DNA from: Lactarius indigo
Lineage: Eukaryota > Basidiomycota > Agaricomycetes > Russulales > Russulaceae
NCBI GenBank assembly: GCA_025766275.1
Contig: JAFKAC010000010.1
Coordinates: 1,860,001 to 1,924,000 of the forward strand
Direction of reading: 5' to 3'
Length of the DNA stretch: 64,000 bases
Below the pieces are notes generated by a model. It was not told the DNA's origin. It did no database searches and saw only the letters and a program-made list of their open reading frames with translations. Below, piece after piece: positions 24,359-35,368 of this stretch. Position 1 is the stretch's first letter. The number at the start of each line of letters is the position of its first letter. Made by a program: the position numbers and the translations under genes.

Positions 24359-25210
24359 TCATCCTTCCTTTGTAGTGATATTCCTCAGGTTTTCGATCCC
24401 ATCTACTTCAAGGCGCATTCCTAGCCGTTCATCCTGGGGTTTCGCGTGGATGTACTTTTCATAAAAGTCGATGGAAGGCTGATTCCACTTTCGCAAATAT
24501 CAGATCTGGCTGGCATAAGTATGCGTAGTGGACTTCCTACCTTGAGCACAGTCCAGTCCATACGGGAACAGTCCTACAATCACGTGAGTTGCGTGGTTCA
24601 ACTTGAAGCGAGGGTGTAGGTGCTCTTTCACCTTCTCTTGTGCAACGACAGCAAGCTGTTTGAAAAATGCCTTTCCTATACCTTTGTTCCTGTGCTCTTC
24701 TTTCACATAGAGGTCCTCAAGCTAGGCGAAACGCCATCAGTGCTCCGATCATTCCAGGAAGACGACGCACGTATATTCCTGGTTTACCGGTCTACGTCGA
24801 AAAGTTGAAAAAGTACAGTGCAAACCCGATTGCTTCTCCAGAAGCCTCGGTAGACCCAGAGAATGTAATAAACGCATTCGCAATTCTAGTTTCGAATAGA
24901 TGTTTTGTGATCTGGAAAAGTGTTGGTTTCCTAGACGTTCCCCCTCGTCTCTCGATGTGCTCACCAGTTCTGGAATTGCTACGGCAAGTTGAGGTACTTT
25001 ATCATAAAGGGCCTGTCGCCGCACAGATAAGCGAACGCAACTAGGCGTAACTAAAGGGAGGCGGATCGTGCCAACTCGTAGACCAGCTGGACGACTGAGG
25101 GCTGTAATACATCGTTGATCGTCTGTTGTTGTAGACCGTTTCTAGATTATTCGACTCACCACATCTTCTGGTTGCACGGGTCTGATGAAATATCCGACAG
25201 ACGCTGACAT
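24359..25210 (-). pseudogene. GNAT acetyltransferase (polyamine/diamine type) with a nonsense codon
   Basis: The minus strand has a recognisable SAT-like GNAT gene: start near 25210 (VGYFIRPVQPEDV), then VVQLVYEL, DKVPQLA, the GFALYFFNFST strand, LEDLYVKEEHRNKGIGKAFF (acetyl-CoA loop R-N-K-G-I-G), WTVLKWNQPSIDFYEK, and a stop at 24359-24361. Introns of normal size fit between the blocks. Two lesions are visible. The highly conserved Trp after FFNFST is a TAG (about 24795), before the acetyl-CoA site. The donor after the EL of VYEL is GC, not GT. The family acetylates small amines such as spermidine. With the TAG the product would lack the catalytic core, so I call it a pseudogene. A sequencing error at one base could also explain it. 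Confidence 0.75.
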
Positions 25211-26734
25211 TTTTGATTCTTGACGGGACGACGATGATAATCTTCAATACCAACCCAAAAAGGAAATGCAGTCACTGCGGCTTATTTACCAGTATTTGGT
25301 GAAGCACCGTTTCCGGAAATAAATGTGTGTCAGCGTATGTGTCAGCAAAAAGCTCGTCCAACATTTATATACAGTTTGAATCATACCACCTCCGTGGACT
25401 GTCTGTGTGGTTATGGGAGGTTATGGGTTTTGAAAGGTTTGCTAAGAGGGGGTTCAACTGTATTGTATTGATTCCATAGATAACCGTTCAACTACGGTAA
25501 TATTACGATTATCTAATATGTCGGTCTAGCCTCGGTTTGCCAGACTGTCTCTGAATCCCAACAGTCCGGGTGGTGCGCAACTGTATTCAGTTTGGAACGG
25601 CGAGGTGCCCTTCCCTTCCTCCAGACTTATCATCTATCAAGTTATCAAGCCGCGGTGTCGCGACTGTGTTATATCCCCAAAGTGGGGGTCTCGTGGTAAT
25701 AGAGAGACCTCCCATGTGCGCGTATCGTTATTGGTTTGACTGACCCCCAAAACACAAATATATTTTAGAACGAAAAAAAAAGGTTTTTTTCATTAGTACT
25801 TGCTGTACTACGTGCCCATTACTGTGGATGTGTTGTACCTTCAGAATCCCCCAACTCCTTCATACCGCAGGACATGACATCGGAGTATGATTAGCGCGCA
25901 CACCGCAAAATTGTTCTCTCCGGCTTGGTGTAGTGTCAGGTAAAGATCGCCACCGCCGCATTGCCGCCGCGGCGTCCATTGGGATCATGTTGTCGACACG
26001 CAGCTACAGTAGTACGACCGGCGGTCTACCACGATAAGTAGTACGGTACGTAGCACGTTACACGGTGACCTGGGGCGGCTACTTACGTTTCCCTTCCTTC
26101 CTCCGAGCTTCAAACTCGCCGGATCGCCCTATGAAGGCAGAGCGCACGGCATAGTATGCGCGACTGCCGCGACATTGTTCCGAGTACAGACAGTTTTGTA
26201 CGATCTTGGACCTGGCTTCGCCAAGTCTGCACCCCTCAATAAATCATCCAAACTAACTCCTGAAAGAAATCAAGGGCGATCGCCTTGGTGTGCCACAGGC
26301 CCGAAGCCGGAGAATGGAGTTTAGAGCCCTCCATCGCTGCCTTGAGAGCGAGAGAGATCACCGTACTATTGGTTATTATAACCCTAATCGGACTAAATGC
26401 ACCCTCTTGATGCGGACGGACCACAGACACAATCACACTCGATCGATACTGCAAACGCTGACTGATACTCTTAGTATACCAGCACGGGAGATCCCGGTCA
26501 GTGCCAAGATACAATATCACTATCACTATACGGGGTGCGACAAGCGTCCAAAAAATCACTATGAAACCCAGCCATAAAGAAAGAGTAACGAGGGTACATC
26601 TTAGGGAGTGTTGAACGTCGTGGAGACAGCGGGGGCCCGGGGGCTATTATAGTCTAGTTAGAAGCTGTTGTTTCCTGCTCTGCTCGAAAATACCGCGTTA
26701 ATACCGAATGTTGGATCTTGATCGCCCATTTCCT
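25211..26734. repeat. Block X1: 3' flank block of PriA copy 1
   Basis: No gene is visible. From about 25585 to 26734 the sequence is related to blocks at 30114-31349, 40290-41662, 45840-46795, 52691-53429 and, inverted, 145-702. Landmarks are a CTTCCCTTCCTC tract, GAGAGACCTCCCA(C/T)GT, GCGCACACCGCAAAAT, TTCCGAGTAC and the GCGATCGCCTTG stretch. It lies directly 3' of a PriA-like gene, as do the other blocks. Confidence 0.75.
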
Positions 26735-27801
26735 CTAAAGGGGGCGATGCTCCAGTCCGTAATGCATCGCCTCCATGTACTCCTCGTCGTCTGCCGGTGT
26801 GGCGACGTGGGAATGCCCGTGCTTAGACCTACAGCTGGTGCCGTCGTGCGATACAACGTATCCCGGTAGGCAGCGTCGGACAATACATTTGCCAGAGTGA
26901 CAAGCGACGTCCGCGACACCGGGGAGGGCAGTGCAATCCTGGCCGATAGGCGAGTAGGGCGTCAGGGGAAGCACGCATCCGCCGCCTAATCAAATGTAAT
27001 TTAGAAAAAGATAGGCGGTAAGTGGCCAAGCCAAGGACAACTTACAGCTCTCTAGGTCGTGTGCTGTATCGACGCACTCCCACGCTCGGGCACCACCTCC
27101 AAACACCCCGCAGGCAGCCCAGCCGTGACCCATCTGTGCGCAAGAGCCGCTACCGACCCAGCGCCTTTGGGGGAGGGGGTTGCTGGAGGGACACGCGCCG
27201 GGAGCCACGCACTTGCCGTTGCAGACCACGTTGGGCGCACTGCAGACGCACGCAGCTGGGTTCAACGGGGGAGAGGGCGTGAAGTCATCAGTGCAGGTGA
27301 ACCCGCATGGGCTTCCGTCAAGGCACATAGGTACGCTGTGATCAGGGTAGTTACAGAGCGATTTAGGCGCACTTTCTAGGATCTAAGAAAAAAAAGTTTG
27401 ATCAGGCGCATTTCAAGGCAGATCTCAGCATCTTCTGCGTACAAGGGTCGTCAAAATGTCAGTTACGGCCTTTTTTCCGGAAAAGTTGACAGCTAATATA
27501 CCGACTGGAGCACTCTCCAAGAAGAGGGGGATACCAGACAGACAAAGGCACATATCTTTTTTATTTAGGAATAAGGACGATTGGTCAAGAGTGAGGGGAC
27601 GTCGAACTGACCGGGCGCGCCAAGAATAAAAAGACTAGAGATGAAGAGACGGTAGGCTATGAGCGGCGTGTGGACCGACGCGCACACGTCGTGGAGATCA
27701 CGCGCATCGAGGGGATGCGCAGCCGGCTCGCGCGACTGAAGAGACGACGCGCGGGCTCCAAAGAGGAGGCTGAGAACTGGAAGGACGCGGAAGAGACGCA
27801 T
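26735..27801 (-). CDS. PriA-like secreted cysteine-rich protein, copy 1
   Basis: Four exons (27801-27612, 27555-27443, 27382-27046, 26985-26735) join in frame into 296 residues. A signal peptide is evident: MRLF, a hydrophobic core, then FGARAS. A variable middle (end of exon 1 and exon 2) is followed by two conserved Cys-rich exons: CNYPDH, CGFTCTDDFTPSPP, VCNGKCVAPGACPSSNPLP, GWAACGVFGGGARAWEC, then CTALPGVADVACHSGKC, RRCLPGYVVSHDGTSC and a His/acidic tail ending EHRPL. This resembles PriA, first found as a transcript abundant in shiitake primordia. It is presumably secreted and disulphide-rich; its biochemical role is unknown. A TATA-like box lies 85 bp before the ATG. The exon 2 acceptor is a weak AAAAAG. 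Confidence 0.88.
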
Positions 27802-27885
27802 AATGTCTAGGAAAGTAGAGCAGGTCCTAACGAGAATGAAACGAGCGGAAACGAAGCAAGGAATCAGGCAGCATCTCGAGGTAGT

Positions 27886-27891
27886 TTTATA
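27886..27891 (-). promoter_or_regulatory. TATA box of PriA copy 1
   Basis: TATAAA on the minus strand, 85 bp before the start codon at 27801. An equivalent TATA-like sequence is at almost the same distance in copies 2, 3, 5 and 6. Confidence 0.65.
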
Positions 27892-27896
27892 AAGGC

Positions 27897-29788
27897 CTCT
27901 TGAGTTTGGGCGCCGGATAATTTATGGATAGGACCTGGGAAGGGGCAAAAGAAACAAGGCACTGCTCCTGTTGGTGTTACGCTGCCACTGGGAGCGTGAT
28001 CGACGGAGGACACCAGGAACTCGCCTTGTCGGTCTTCGGGGATGATGCTCACAGATAAATAGCCAATAGATAGTCGATCAGAACCAAAGATGGTTATGGA
28101 CATAAAATATCATTAAAAGGCACGTATATTTTCACTTGATTACTCTAAATTATGCGTACTATCGGGTTACAGCTGTAGCGTAACAAACAGCACCACATTC
28201 TTGAAATCCCCTCAATATTTAATCGAAATAATGATAAAAATTAATCGAAGAAAAAAATTGATTGCCGCACGGTGTGGAATGACCACGCCAGTGGTTGATC
28301 CCCCCCGAAAAACGGCGTGTTAATTCCCAATAACGCTGAGGAGGCCACACATACCCAACTGCATCAGCCCAAATGAATGAAGCGAAAACACCAAATGAAA
28401 GGAAAGAGAACATCTGAGAGATGAAAAATGATGCAACACCCCCCAGGCGACGTCAACAAGATCAAATCTGCTAGAAACGCCTGGCATGACTGGTGCTAGC
28501 CGTGTTCTCGTCATACATATCAAAGGGAAAGTGTCCAATTTCCGTGCAATTGAGTGGACAAGACAAGTCAGTTGTCCAGGCATTATTGAGACAGATAAAT
28601 GCTGTACTATGTCATATCGATGACCGTCATCGGTGTCGTACACGAGTCACAGATGGCATAGGGAGTGCCTCAAGCAATTGCGTCGTCGTCGTCGTCGTGT
28701 GGTCGTCTTCGGAGCTTGGGTCACACGTGGTTCATGGTTGGCGTGCCTCAAACAACTACGTTATAAGCAAGGGGTGCGCATGACACGGCTGGTTGGCTTC
28801 AGCTGTACAGGAAGGTGCAGCCTGCTGGCAAACATCGATTCGTCTGTGTCAAATACGAGTGGGAAAGCCGCGGCTTGAGCCCGAGCAGGCCCAAGTGGTG
28901 GGCAAAGGATGAGGAGATGCGTGGGAAAGGGTGCCTACCAATGTTACAGGATACGAATGTGATGCTGCGATCGACAAAAGCGAGAAAGTAGTGTCGAGGT
29001 GAGGAAGGATGTGGCAAACATGAGCCATCTGTGGTGCTGGAAGTAAAAGAAAAAATGGGAGGGGACGATAAAATGTGTAAAGAAACGAAAGAGACGGAGG
29101 CGAACTCACTGGAAGACCTCCGCTGGTTTCCGTACCTGTGCTGCGGAGAAGGAAGCAGGGACGTGTTTTTGAGGACCAAAACGCTGGGAAGCTAAGGGCT
29201 TCGTTCGAAAGGCGGTGGCAGGAGCAACAAGCAAGAATTGATCAGAAGAAGTAACTCGACGTGGGACAGTTCTACAATGAAGAAACATGACAAGTTGGAA
29301 ACCGAACAGGAAAGGGCGTTGGTAAGGCGCAAAAGAGAACAGGACGAATGAGCGGCTCGGTGAAAAAGAGTTACTGGGAAGAGGGCCTCTGACAGGTTCA
29401 GTAACGAGATTCTCCTTAAGCAGAGGAACAAGTTCAGGGTTCTGTTGTCGACGATTGCCACGTTCTTTCCATCAGTCTGGGTCGTGAAGCGACATGCTCG
29501 GTTAGCACGAACCGTACGTTACAAATATGACGGTAATTTGTAGCCTCAAGCGTCCATAGCGAATAAGGCGTTGTCGCAGAAGAGACGTCAACATACGAGG
29601 TGAACGTGGCCGCTCTCAGAGAGCTTACGTATATGATTGTTCATGTTTACGATCTGCACTCGACGGTGTCTTGGTTGGTGCGGTACACGACAACTTCATC
29701 TTCGGACGGGCTCTAAGATTTTCTCTCACGGGATCACTTCATCGAAGCCAAGATGTGTCGGAGTCTGTCCTATGATAGCATCGGTGTT
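27897..29788. repeat. PriA copy 1 upstream region, block C1 and an NLR 3' flank relic
   Basis: No intact gene. About 28200-29200 (block C) is homologous to 44740-45780, including a long tract around GTGGACAAGAC and GATCCCCC; frames differ between the two copies, so it reads as non-coding or decayed. About 29520-29690 resembles the 3' flank of the intact NLR gene (40000-40260), with a shared TGTTCATGTTTACGAT motif. This suggests an NLR copy once stood here or that its flank moved alone. Confidence 0.6.
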
Positions 29789-30113
29789 TCTCAAGCGCAA
29801 GGCGGCGCAGCAAGCAAAAGTAGTATTGGAGAAACGCGAGGATCTCGCCAATATTAAGCACAAGTCCCCTTCCCTTCAATACTCCATGTCAAAGAGGACG
29901 AAAATTTGTTCTACGACAAAGAAAGGATTGGAAGATGCCGAAGCTGACAGGCCAATGCCAGTGTACGTACGTAGCTAGTATCAACGAGTCCAAGGGCTAA
30001 TAGACCATACAGCCGTATCGTGGGGTTCAGGCTCAAGTTGCGAGACAATGGTGATTCTGTATCTCTGACGCCGCACAACGACAACGTCGTTCGTCCAAGG
30101 GAACATGCTGCGG
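29789..30113 (+). pseudogene. EPL1 fragment 1
   Basis: Homologous to EPL1 from about 21770 to 22103 (end of exon 4, intron 4, part of exon 5). It keeps the AAGGCGGCGCAGCAAGCAAAAG stretch, the intron with its CTAATAGACCATACAG end, and the GGGTTCAGGCTCAAGT start of exon 5. Small indels break the frame. It ends abruptly and continues as block X2. Retention of the intron shows a DNA-level duplication, not a retrocopy. Confidence 0.8.
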
Positions 30114-31349
30114 CGGAGTCGCAACATCGCAACTGTGTTACATCTCCGAAGGTCTCACGGTAATAGAGAGACCTCCCACGTACGTGTATCGTTATACGTT
30201 TGATCTTGGGCTTGACTGATCCCCAAATCACAAAAACATTTTCAAACAAAAATAGGGCTTTCCATTACTTACTATGCTGTGCGCCCATTGGACGTGTTGC
30301 GCCTCTCAGAATCCCCCACCCCCTTCATTTCGCATGACATGACACGGGAGCATTGGCGCGCACGCCGCAAAATCGTTCTCTCCGGATTTGGCTGGAAGCT
30401 TTCCTTTGATAGCCTCCATTCCATCAAATGGTCTGTAGGTCAGGGCCAGTGACGTGGGGGGACCACCGGCGCTGACTCGGGAGCGCTGAGCAGGCGGACT
30501 CGATCGAGTTGACAAGATTTGCCCAGGTAGTCATTCGAGTCCGTTCATTGGGATCGGTCTAGCATGTCATCGACGTCCAGGTCTGGTCGTTACGGCTACT
30601 GTACTGATCGTGCGCCTGGTACGACTGACAGTCTACCACGATAGACAGACAGTACAGCACGTTACACAGTGACCGAGGGAACCTCTCGGGGACCATTTAC
30701 GTTACCCATCCTTCTTCCGAGCTTCAAACCCGCCAAGCACTACGAAGGCGGCGCGCACTGTATAATATGCGCGTCATTGTTCCGAAGATGTACAGTCTTG
30801 GACGAAGATGTACAGACACGCCCCGATGATCTTGCCAAGTCTGGGCCCCTTAATCAATGACATTTGAAAGAAATCAATGGCGATCGCCTTGATGGGGAGA
30901 CTGCCGCTGCGTTATCTTTCCTTTTTCTGGTGCGTGACAGGCCTGGGGGGCCGGAGGATGGAGTTTACAGCCCTCAATCGCCGGCTCGAGAGAAAGATCG
31001 CTGTACTATTGGTTATAGCCCTAATGGGACTAAATGCACCCTCTGAGTTGGTGCGACGGAGCCGATTAATAAACGCTGACTACCACTTTTAGTAGACCAG
31101 AATGAGAATCCCAGACTTGCACACGGAGGGCATTGCCAAGATACATCATCACCATTATTCCGACGAGTTGCGACAAGCGTCCGACAAACCACAACGAAAC
31201 CTAAGAAAGAGAAACGAGTATTTCTTAGAAATAATTCAACGTTGGGGACTCGGAGACAGTGGGGGGTCATTATAGTCTAGTGTCATTTCTTATACTGCTC
31301 ACGAATACCGCGTTAATACCGAATGTTGAATCTTAATCGCTCGTTTCCT
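30114..31349. repeat. Block X2: 3' flank block of PriA copy 2
   Basis: Related to X1 over most of its length with the same landmark order. Several short open frames are not shared between copies, so no gene is called. Confidence 0.7.
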
Positions 31350-32409
31350 CTAAAGGGGGCGATGCTCCAGTCCATAACGCATCACTTGCATGTACTCGTC
31401 GTCTTCCTCCGCCGAACCAACGTAGGAATGCGCGTGCTTAGACCTACAGCTTGTGCCATCATGCGACACAACGTATCCAGGCAAGCAGCGTCGGACAACG
31501 CATTCGCCAGAGTGACAAGCGACGTCGGCAACACCGGGGAGGGCAGTACAGTCCTGGCCGATAGGCGAGTAGGGCGTCAAGGGGAGCACGCATCCGCCGC
31601 CTAAACGAATTCAATCAGAAAAAAGTGGGCAATAAGTGGCTAGGCCAGGCACAACTTACAGCTCTCTAAGTCGTGCGCTGTATTGATGCACTCCCACGCT
31701 CGGGCACCACCTCCATATACCCCGCAGGCTGCCCAACCGTGCCCCATCTCTGTGCAAGAGCCACTGCCGACCCAGCGCTTTCTGGGGGGGAGGGGGTTGC
31801 TGGAGGGACACGCGCCGGGAGCCACGCACTTGCCGTTGCAGACCACTTTCGGCGCCTTGCAGACGCACGAAGTTGGGTTAGACGGAGGAAAGGACGTGAA
31901 GCCGTCAGTACAGGTGAACCTGCAGGGGTTTCTGTCGATACACGCAGGTTTGCTGTGCATGGGATATTTGCAGTTCGAACCAGGCGCATTACCCAGGATC
32001 TAAGAAAAAACCATCAGGCACATTTCAAGGCAATGTTCGCATTTTCTACGTACAATGTTCGTCAAGATGTCAGTCACGACTGGTTCTCCGGCGATCGTGA
32101 CGCCCAGTAAGGCGACTACGTTAGTCTTCAAGAAAAGTGGGAGAGCTGACAGACAAAGGCAAACATCTGATAAAATCGTTGTTTAGGAATAAAGACACTT
32201 GAGAGAGGGACATTGAACTGACCGATCACGCCAACAGCAGTGAGGATTCCAAGTATGTTGGGGACGACGAGCTCCGTATTGACCGACGCGCACACATCAA
32301 GGAGGTCACGCTCGTCGAGAGGATGCGCAGCTGGCTCGCGCGACTGAAGAGAGGAAGCGCGGGCCCCGAAGAGGAGACCGAGAACTGGGAGGGCGCGGAA
32401 GAGACGCAT
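31350..32409 (-). CDS. PriA-like secreted cysteine-rich protein, copy 2
   Basis: Four exons (32409-32223, 32166-32054, 31999-31660, 31600-31350) join in frame into 296 residues. The signal peptide is MRLFRALPVLGLLFGARAS. The central region (VNTELVVPNILGILTAVGVI, then CLSALPLFLKTNVV) is hydrophobic and differs from copy 1. The Cys-rich exons 3 and 4 keep all family cysteines (CKYPMH, CRFTCTDGF, CNGKCVAPGACPS, GWAACGVYGGGARAWEC, DCTALPGVADVAC, CVVRRCLPGYVVSHDGTSC). Splice phases equal those of the other copies. A TATA-like box is 87-92 bp before the start. Presumably a secreted protein; no enzymatic motif is visible. Confidence 0.88.
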
Positions 32410-32495
32410 GATGTCTAGTAAAGTAGAGCAGGTCCTTACTAGAATGCGACGAGCGGAAGCGAAGCGACAGGATTTAGCCAGCATCTTGAAGTGGT

Positions 32496-32501
32496 CTTAT
32501 A
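32496..32501 (-). promoter_or_regulatory. TATA-like box of PriA copy 2
   Basis: TATAAG on the minus strand about 87 bp before the ATG, in the conserved tract upstream of the PriA-like genes. Confidence 0.55.
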
Positions 32502-32509
32502 AAGGGGGC

Positions 32510-33719
32510 CCTCTTGAAAATTAGGCGCCGAATCATTTATGGATGGGACCCTGTCCAGGGTCGGGAGAAACAAGAACTTGGCGACAGCGCTGCTCCCGTT
32601 AGCGTGCCACGCCGCTGGGAGCATGATTGACAGAAGCCACCAGGAACTCGCCTTGTCAGTCTTAAGGGATGATATTCAAAGATAAATAGCAAATAGCCGG
32701 TCGATTAGACACGGCAATATGCAGCTTAGGCTCTCTGTGCTTTTACGCACGTCGCTGCGGAACTGGCCAATGCGGCCAATGAATCAAGTCGCCCTTGCAA
32801 GTACGTTTGCGCGATGCGGGGACCCGCGAATATGGGGCTCGCTCGTTGATACGTCCACACACGGGGCTGCCTATATGGTACGCGAGGCGCTCGGCAATAA
32901 CTTGGTGTGGTGCACTGTCAATGTCAGTCACCATACTCCACGGGTCGAGTTGCAGGGTATCGGCTCGGTACAGGGCGTATACAAAGCTAGTTCGCATCCG
33001 ATGCGGTTTGAGGGCACAATGGCATGGAGGTGATGTGGTGCAACTCCGCTTGAAGCTGCAGCGCAATTTCCGCGTGTGACGGAAGTGTCGAAGGGTAATA
33101 GCACATGATTGCTGGGACGAATGATGGGCATGGGCGAGGATCTGCCCAGTTCTGCTATGCAGTCCGTGTGTCGCCGCTGGTTGGAACTTGAAAAGTCTGA
33201 AACGAATGCTGGTAATTGGAACTCGATAAACGCAGTCAAAAGGAATGTCCGAGGCGCATAAACTGTGTTAACGAAACTAAATATGTCTAGTCAGCTTCAG
33301 TACTTGCAAAAACGGGCGCGAATGCGATGTTAATGACACAATGTGAAACGAACAGCGGGAATGATCCAGGTCTCAGGCCGGTTCTTCTCCTCACAGAAAA
33401 ATGGGCTATCCCCCAATACTCGGAGAGCGCATGACTGAGAAAGGTAGGGAGTGTCTGTGTGCGTGGCGTGTCTCAAAATTGCATGGACTGTTCAAGAGGC
33501 TGCTGGATTGGAGCATTGTGCAGGAAAAACCGCACTACGGATGTGATTGTTCATGTTTACGATATGCACACAATTCAATACTGTCCTGACAAAACAACGA
33601 CCACGTCTCTGCGACTTGGACTCTACGACTGGGACATAGGAAAAGGAGAGTAATGACTCTAGATTCTCTTCTCACATTTGTCGGAAGTGGCCGCTGGTCG
33701 GGGTCTCGTCGGTACCCAA
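32510..33719. repeat. PriA copy 2 upstream region and block B1
   Basis: No gene. About 32700-33600 (block B) recurs at 43480-44430 and 50700-51640, always on the 5' side of a PriA-like gene. Landmarks are CTTAGGCTCTCTGTGCT, a CGATGCG..GCGAAT tract, the CCACAC..CCTATATGG segment and AGAGCGCATGACTGAGAA near the end. The open frames inside differ between copies. Confidence 0.7.
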
Positions 33720-34975
33720 TTACTGTATGACAACCTCAATCGCGAGACGGCACAACAAGCAAAAACATTGGGAGAAAGGTGAGGACCTAGCCTTAAGAAG
33801 TCCCTTTCGTCACTCGATGTCAGAGAGGATGAAGAATTGTTTCACGGCAAAGAAAAGGTTGGCTAGAAGCCGAAATTGACAGGGCCAGCGTATACACGTG
33901 GCCATTATCAACGAGTACACGAGCTAATGGACCATACAGCCTTATCGTGGAGCTCAGGCTCAAGTTGCGAGACACCAATGGTAGTCTTTCATCTCAGATG
34001 CGGTACCATGACGCTGTTATTTGTCCAAAGGGACGTGCTGCGGTGATCCTCACACGAGTCGATCGCGAGATGATTCAAGTCGAAGAACGTGACCACCTTT
34101 CAGTCTTATTCCCTGCTCTTAGTGCTCATCTCTTCCGTAGAAGGCAAATCGGCCCCAGTTTCCCAAGCTCAGCGGCACTGAACCGACTCGATTATTATCA
34201 CCACCGCCGTCGTCATCGCCGCCTCTACTCTCCAAGCCCACACGTCCATCCCAGCGTGGCGCGCCGCCCGATGCGCCTTAGTCGTGAAGCTGTGCTGCGT
34301 CTGGACCGCCACACCTCTCGACGGTCCCTACCTCTTGACGAATTAGTTTAATACCTCGACGTTCGACATAACTATAGGGGACTGAGGAGCAACGTGTAAT
34401 CGATAGAGGGATTCGCGATTGCAGACGATGAGCCTTCTATCAGATATGACGATCCCTACGAAAAAGGACTGGGCACTTGTAGACGCGTTCTTTCCTAACC
34501 ACGTTTTTCTACTTCATACAGGGAGATCTGCTCAGAGGAATGACCTTTTACCAAGGAGGTGACCATCAACGACTCACTACAGACCTCACAATTTATACGT
34601 CACCCGACGGGAGTCTTTGTAGGGTTTTGCCTTATCGGACGGGCATCTCCCGCGTTTTGTCGCGACGCCATCGTTGTTGTCCCCCTCCCCTCGTCCCTCA
34701 GACCCCCTTCCCGTGCCACATAGACGCACCAGCACCAGGAGTGACTGGAGCAACGCGGTGCATTGGAATGCTACAGACGACGAGGACCTTCCATGCAGCA
34801 GCAAATTGAAAAGTTGCTCCTATGCGAAGAACGTCCCACAAATACTTGTCTCGTTCAACAACAAGCTAAGCCCTCCTGCGACACCCATCTTGACTGTAAT
34901 TGCCTCTTCTGCACCTAAGACTTCCTCGCAGTCGTCTCCAACGCCAACAGCTGTCAATGGCCACTTGCGTTCGAT
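33720..34975 (+). pseudogene. EPL1 fragment 2
   Basis: Homologous to EPL1 from about 21790 to 23135 (end of exon 4 to the first part of exon 7), with introns in place. Many indels and stop codons interrupt the frame. Recognisable points are the HTSRRSL stretch, the GACCATCAACGACTCAC segment before the TDPTIYT-like part, and the CAACGCCAACAGCTGTCAATGG tract at its end. It is the longest EPL1 relic and lies just upstream of the intact NLR gene. Confidence 0.8.
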
Positions 34976-35368
34976 GTCCGTGCTCCCTGCGCGCCGGGAG
35001 GAGTATCAGAATCAGTGGCACGGAGGACATGACCCTGACTACGGGAATTGGCGGCGGCGCGGTGTGTTGAGGGACGGCGGAGAGCCATCTGCATGCGGGG
35101 TGAGGCTATTTCCAATTCGTGGGCACGAAGGCGTAGGAGGTCATTGATAGTTCGAGTTGCGGCGACTGTGTCAATATTATGTTCCTATTCACGATCAAGC
35201 AAGAACCCTGTGGACTCCCCGTGGGCCCACAAGTTATTGTGTGCGCGTCTATTACTGTACGATTGTGGTGGCTTCCTGGGAATGTCAGGGCGGCTATCAG
35301 TCGTACTAGTACTGTCCACGACGCGTCCTGGTCGCAGTGCGTCCAACCAGGCTCCCTCAGCTGGCGCT
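34976..35368 (+). promoter_or_regulatory. Upstream region of the NLR gene
   Basis: About 390 bp between the end of EPL1 homology and the NLR start codon. A plus-strand frame runs through part of it and into the first NLR exon, but the first Met that fits the Goodbye domain is at 35369. No clear TATA box was recognised. Confidence 0.4.

Noticed and set aside
28674..28705. GTC/CGT trinucleotide run
   Set aside because: Short simple repeat in non-coding sequence; not a regular array of interest.
28219..29179. Several minus-strand frames rich in Ser and Pro in block C1
   Set aside because: They are not conserved in frame in C2 and look like compositional artefacts.
29789..34975. EPL1 relics as retrocopies
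   Set aside because: Intron sequences are retained at the same places and flanking DNA is co-duplicated, so reverse transcription is excluded.
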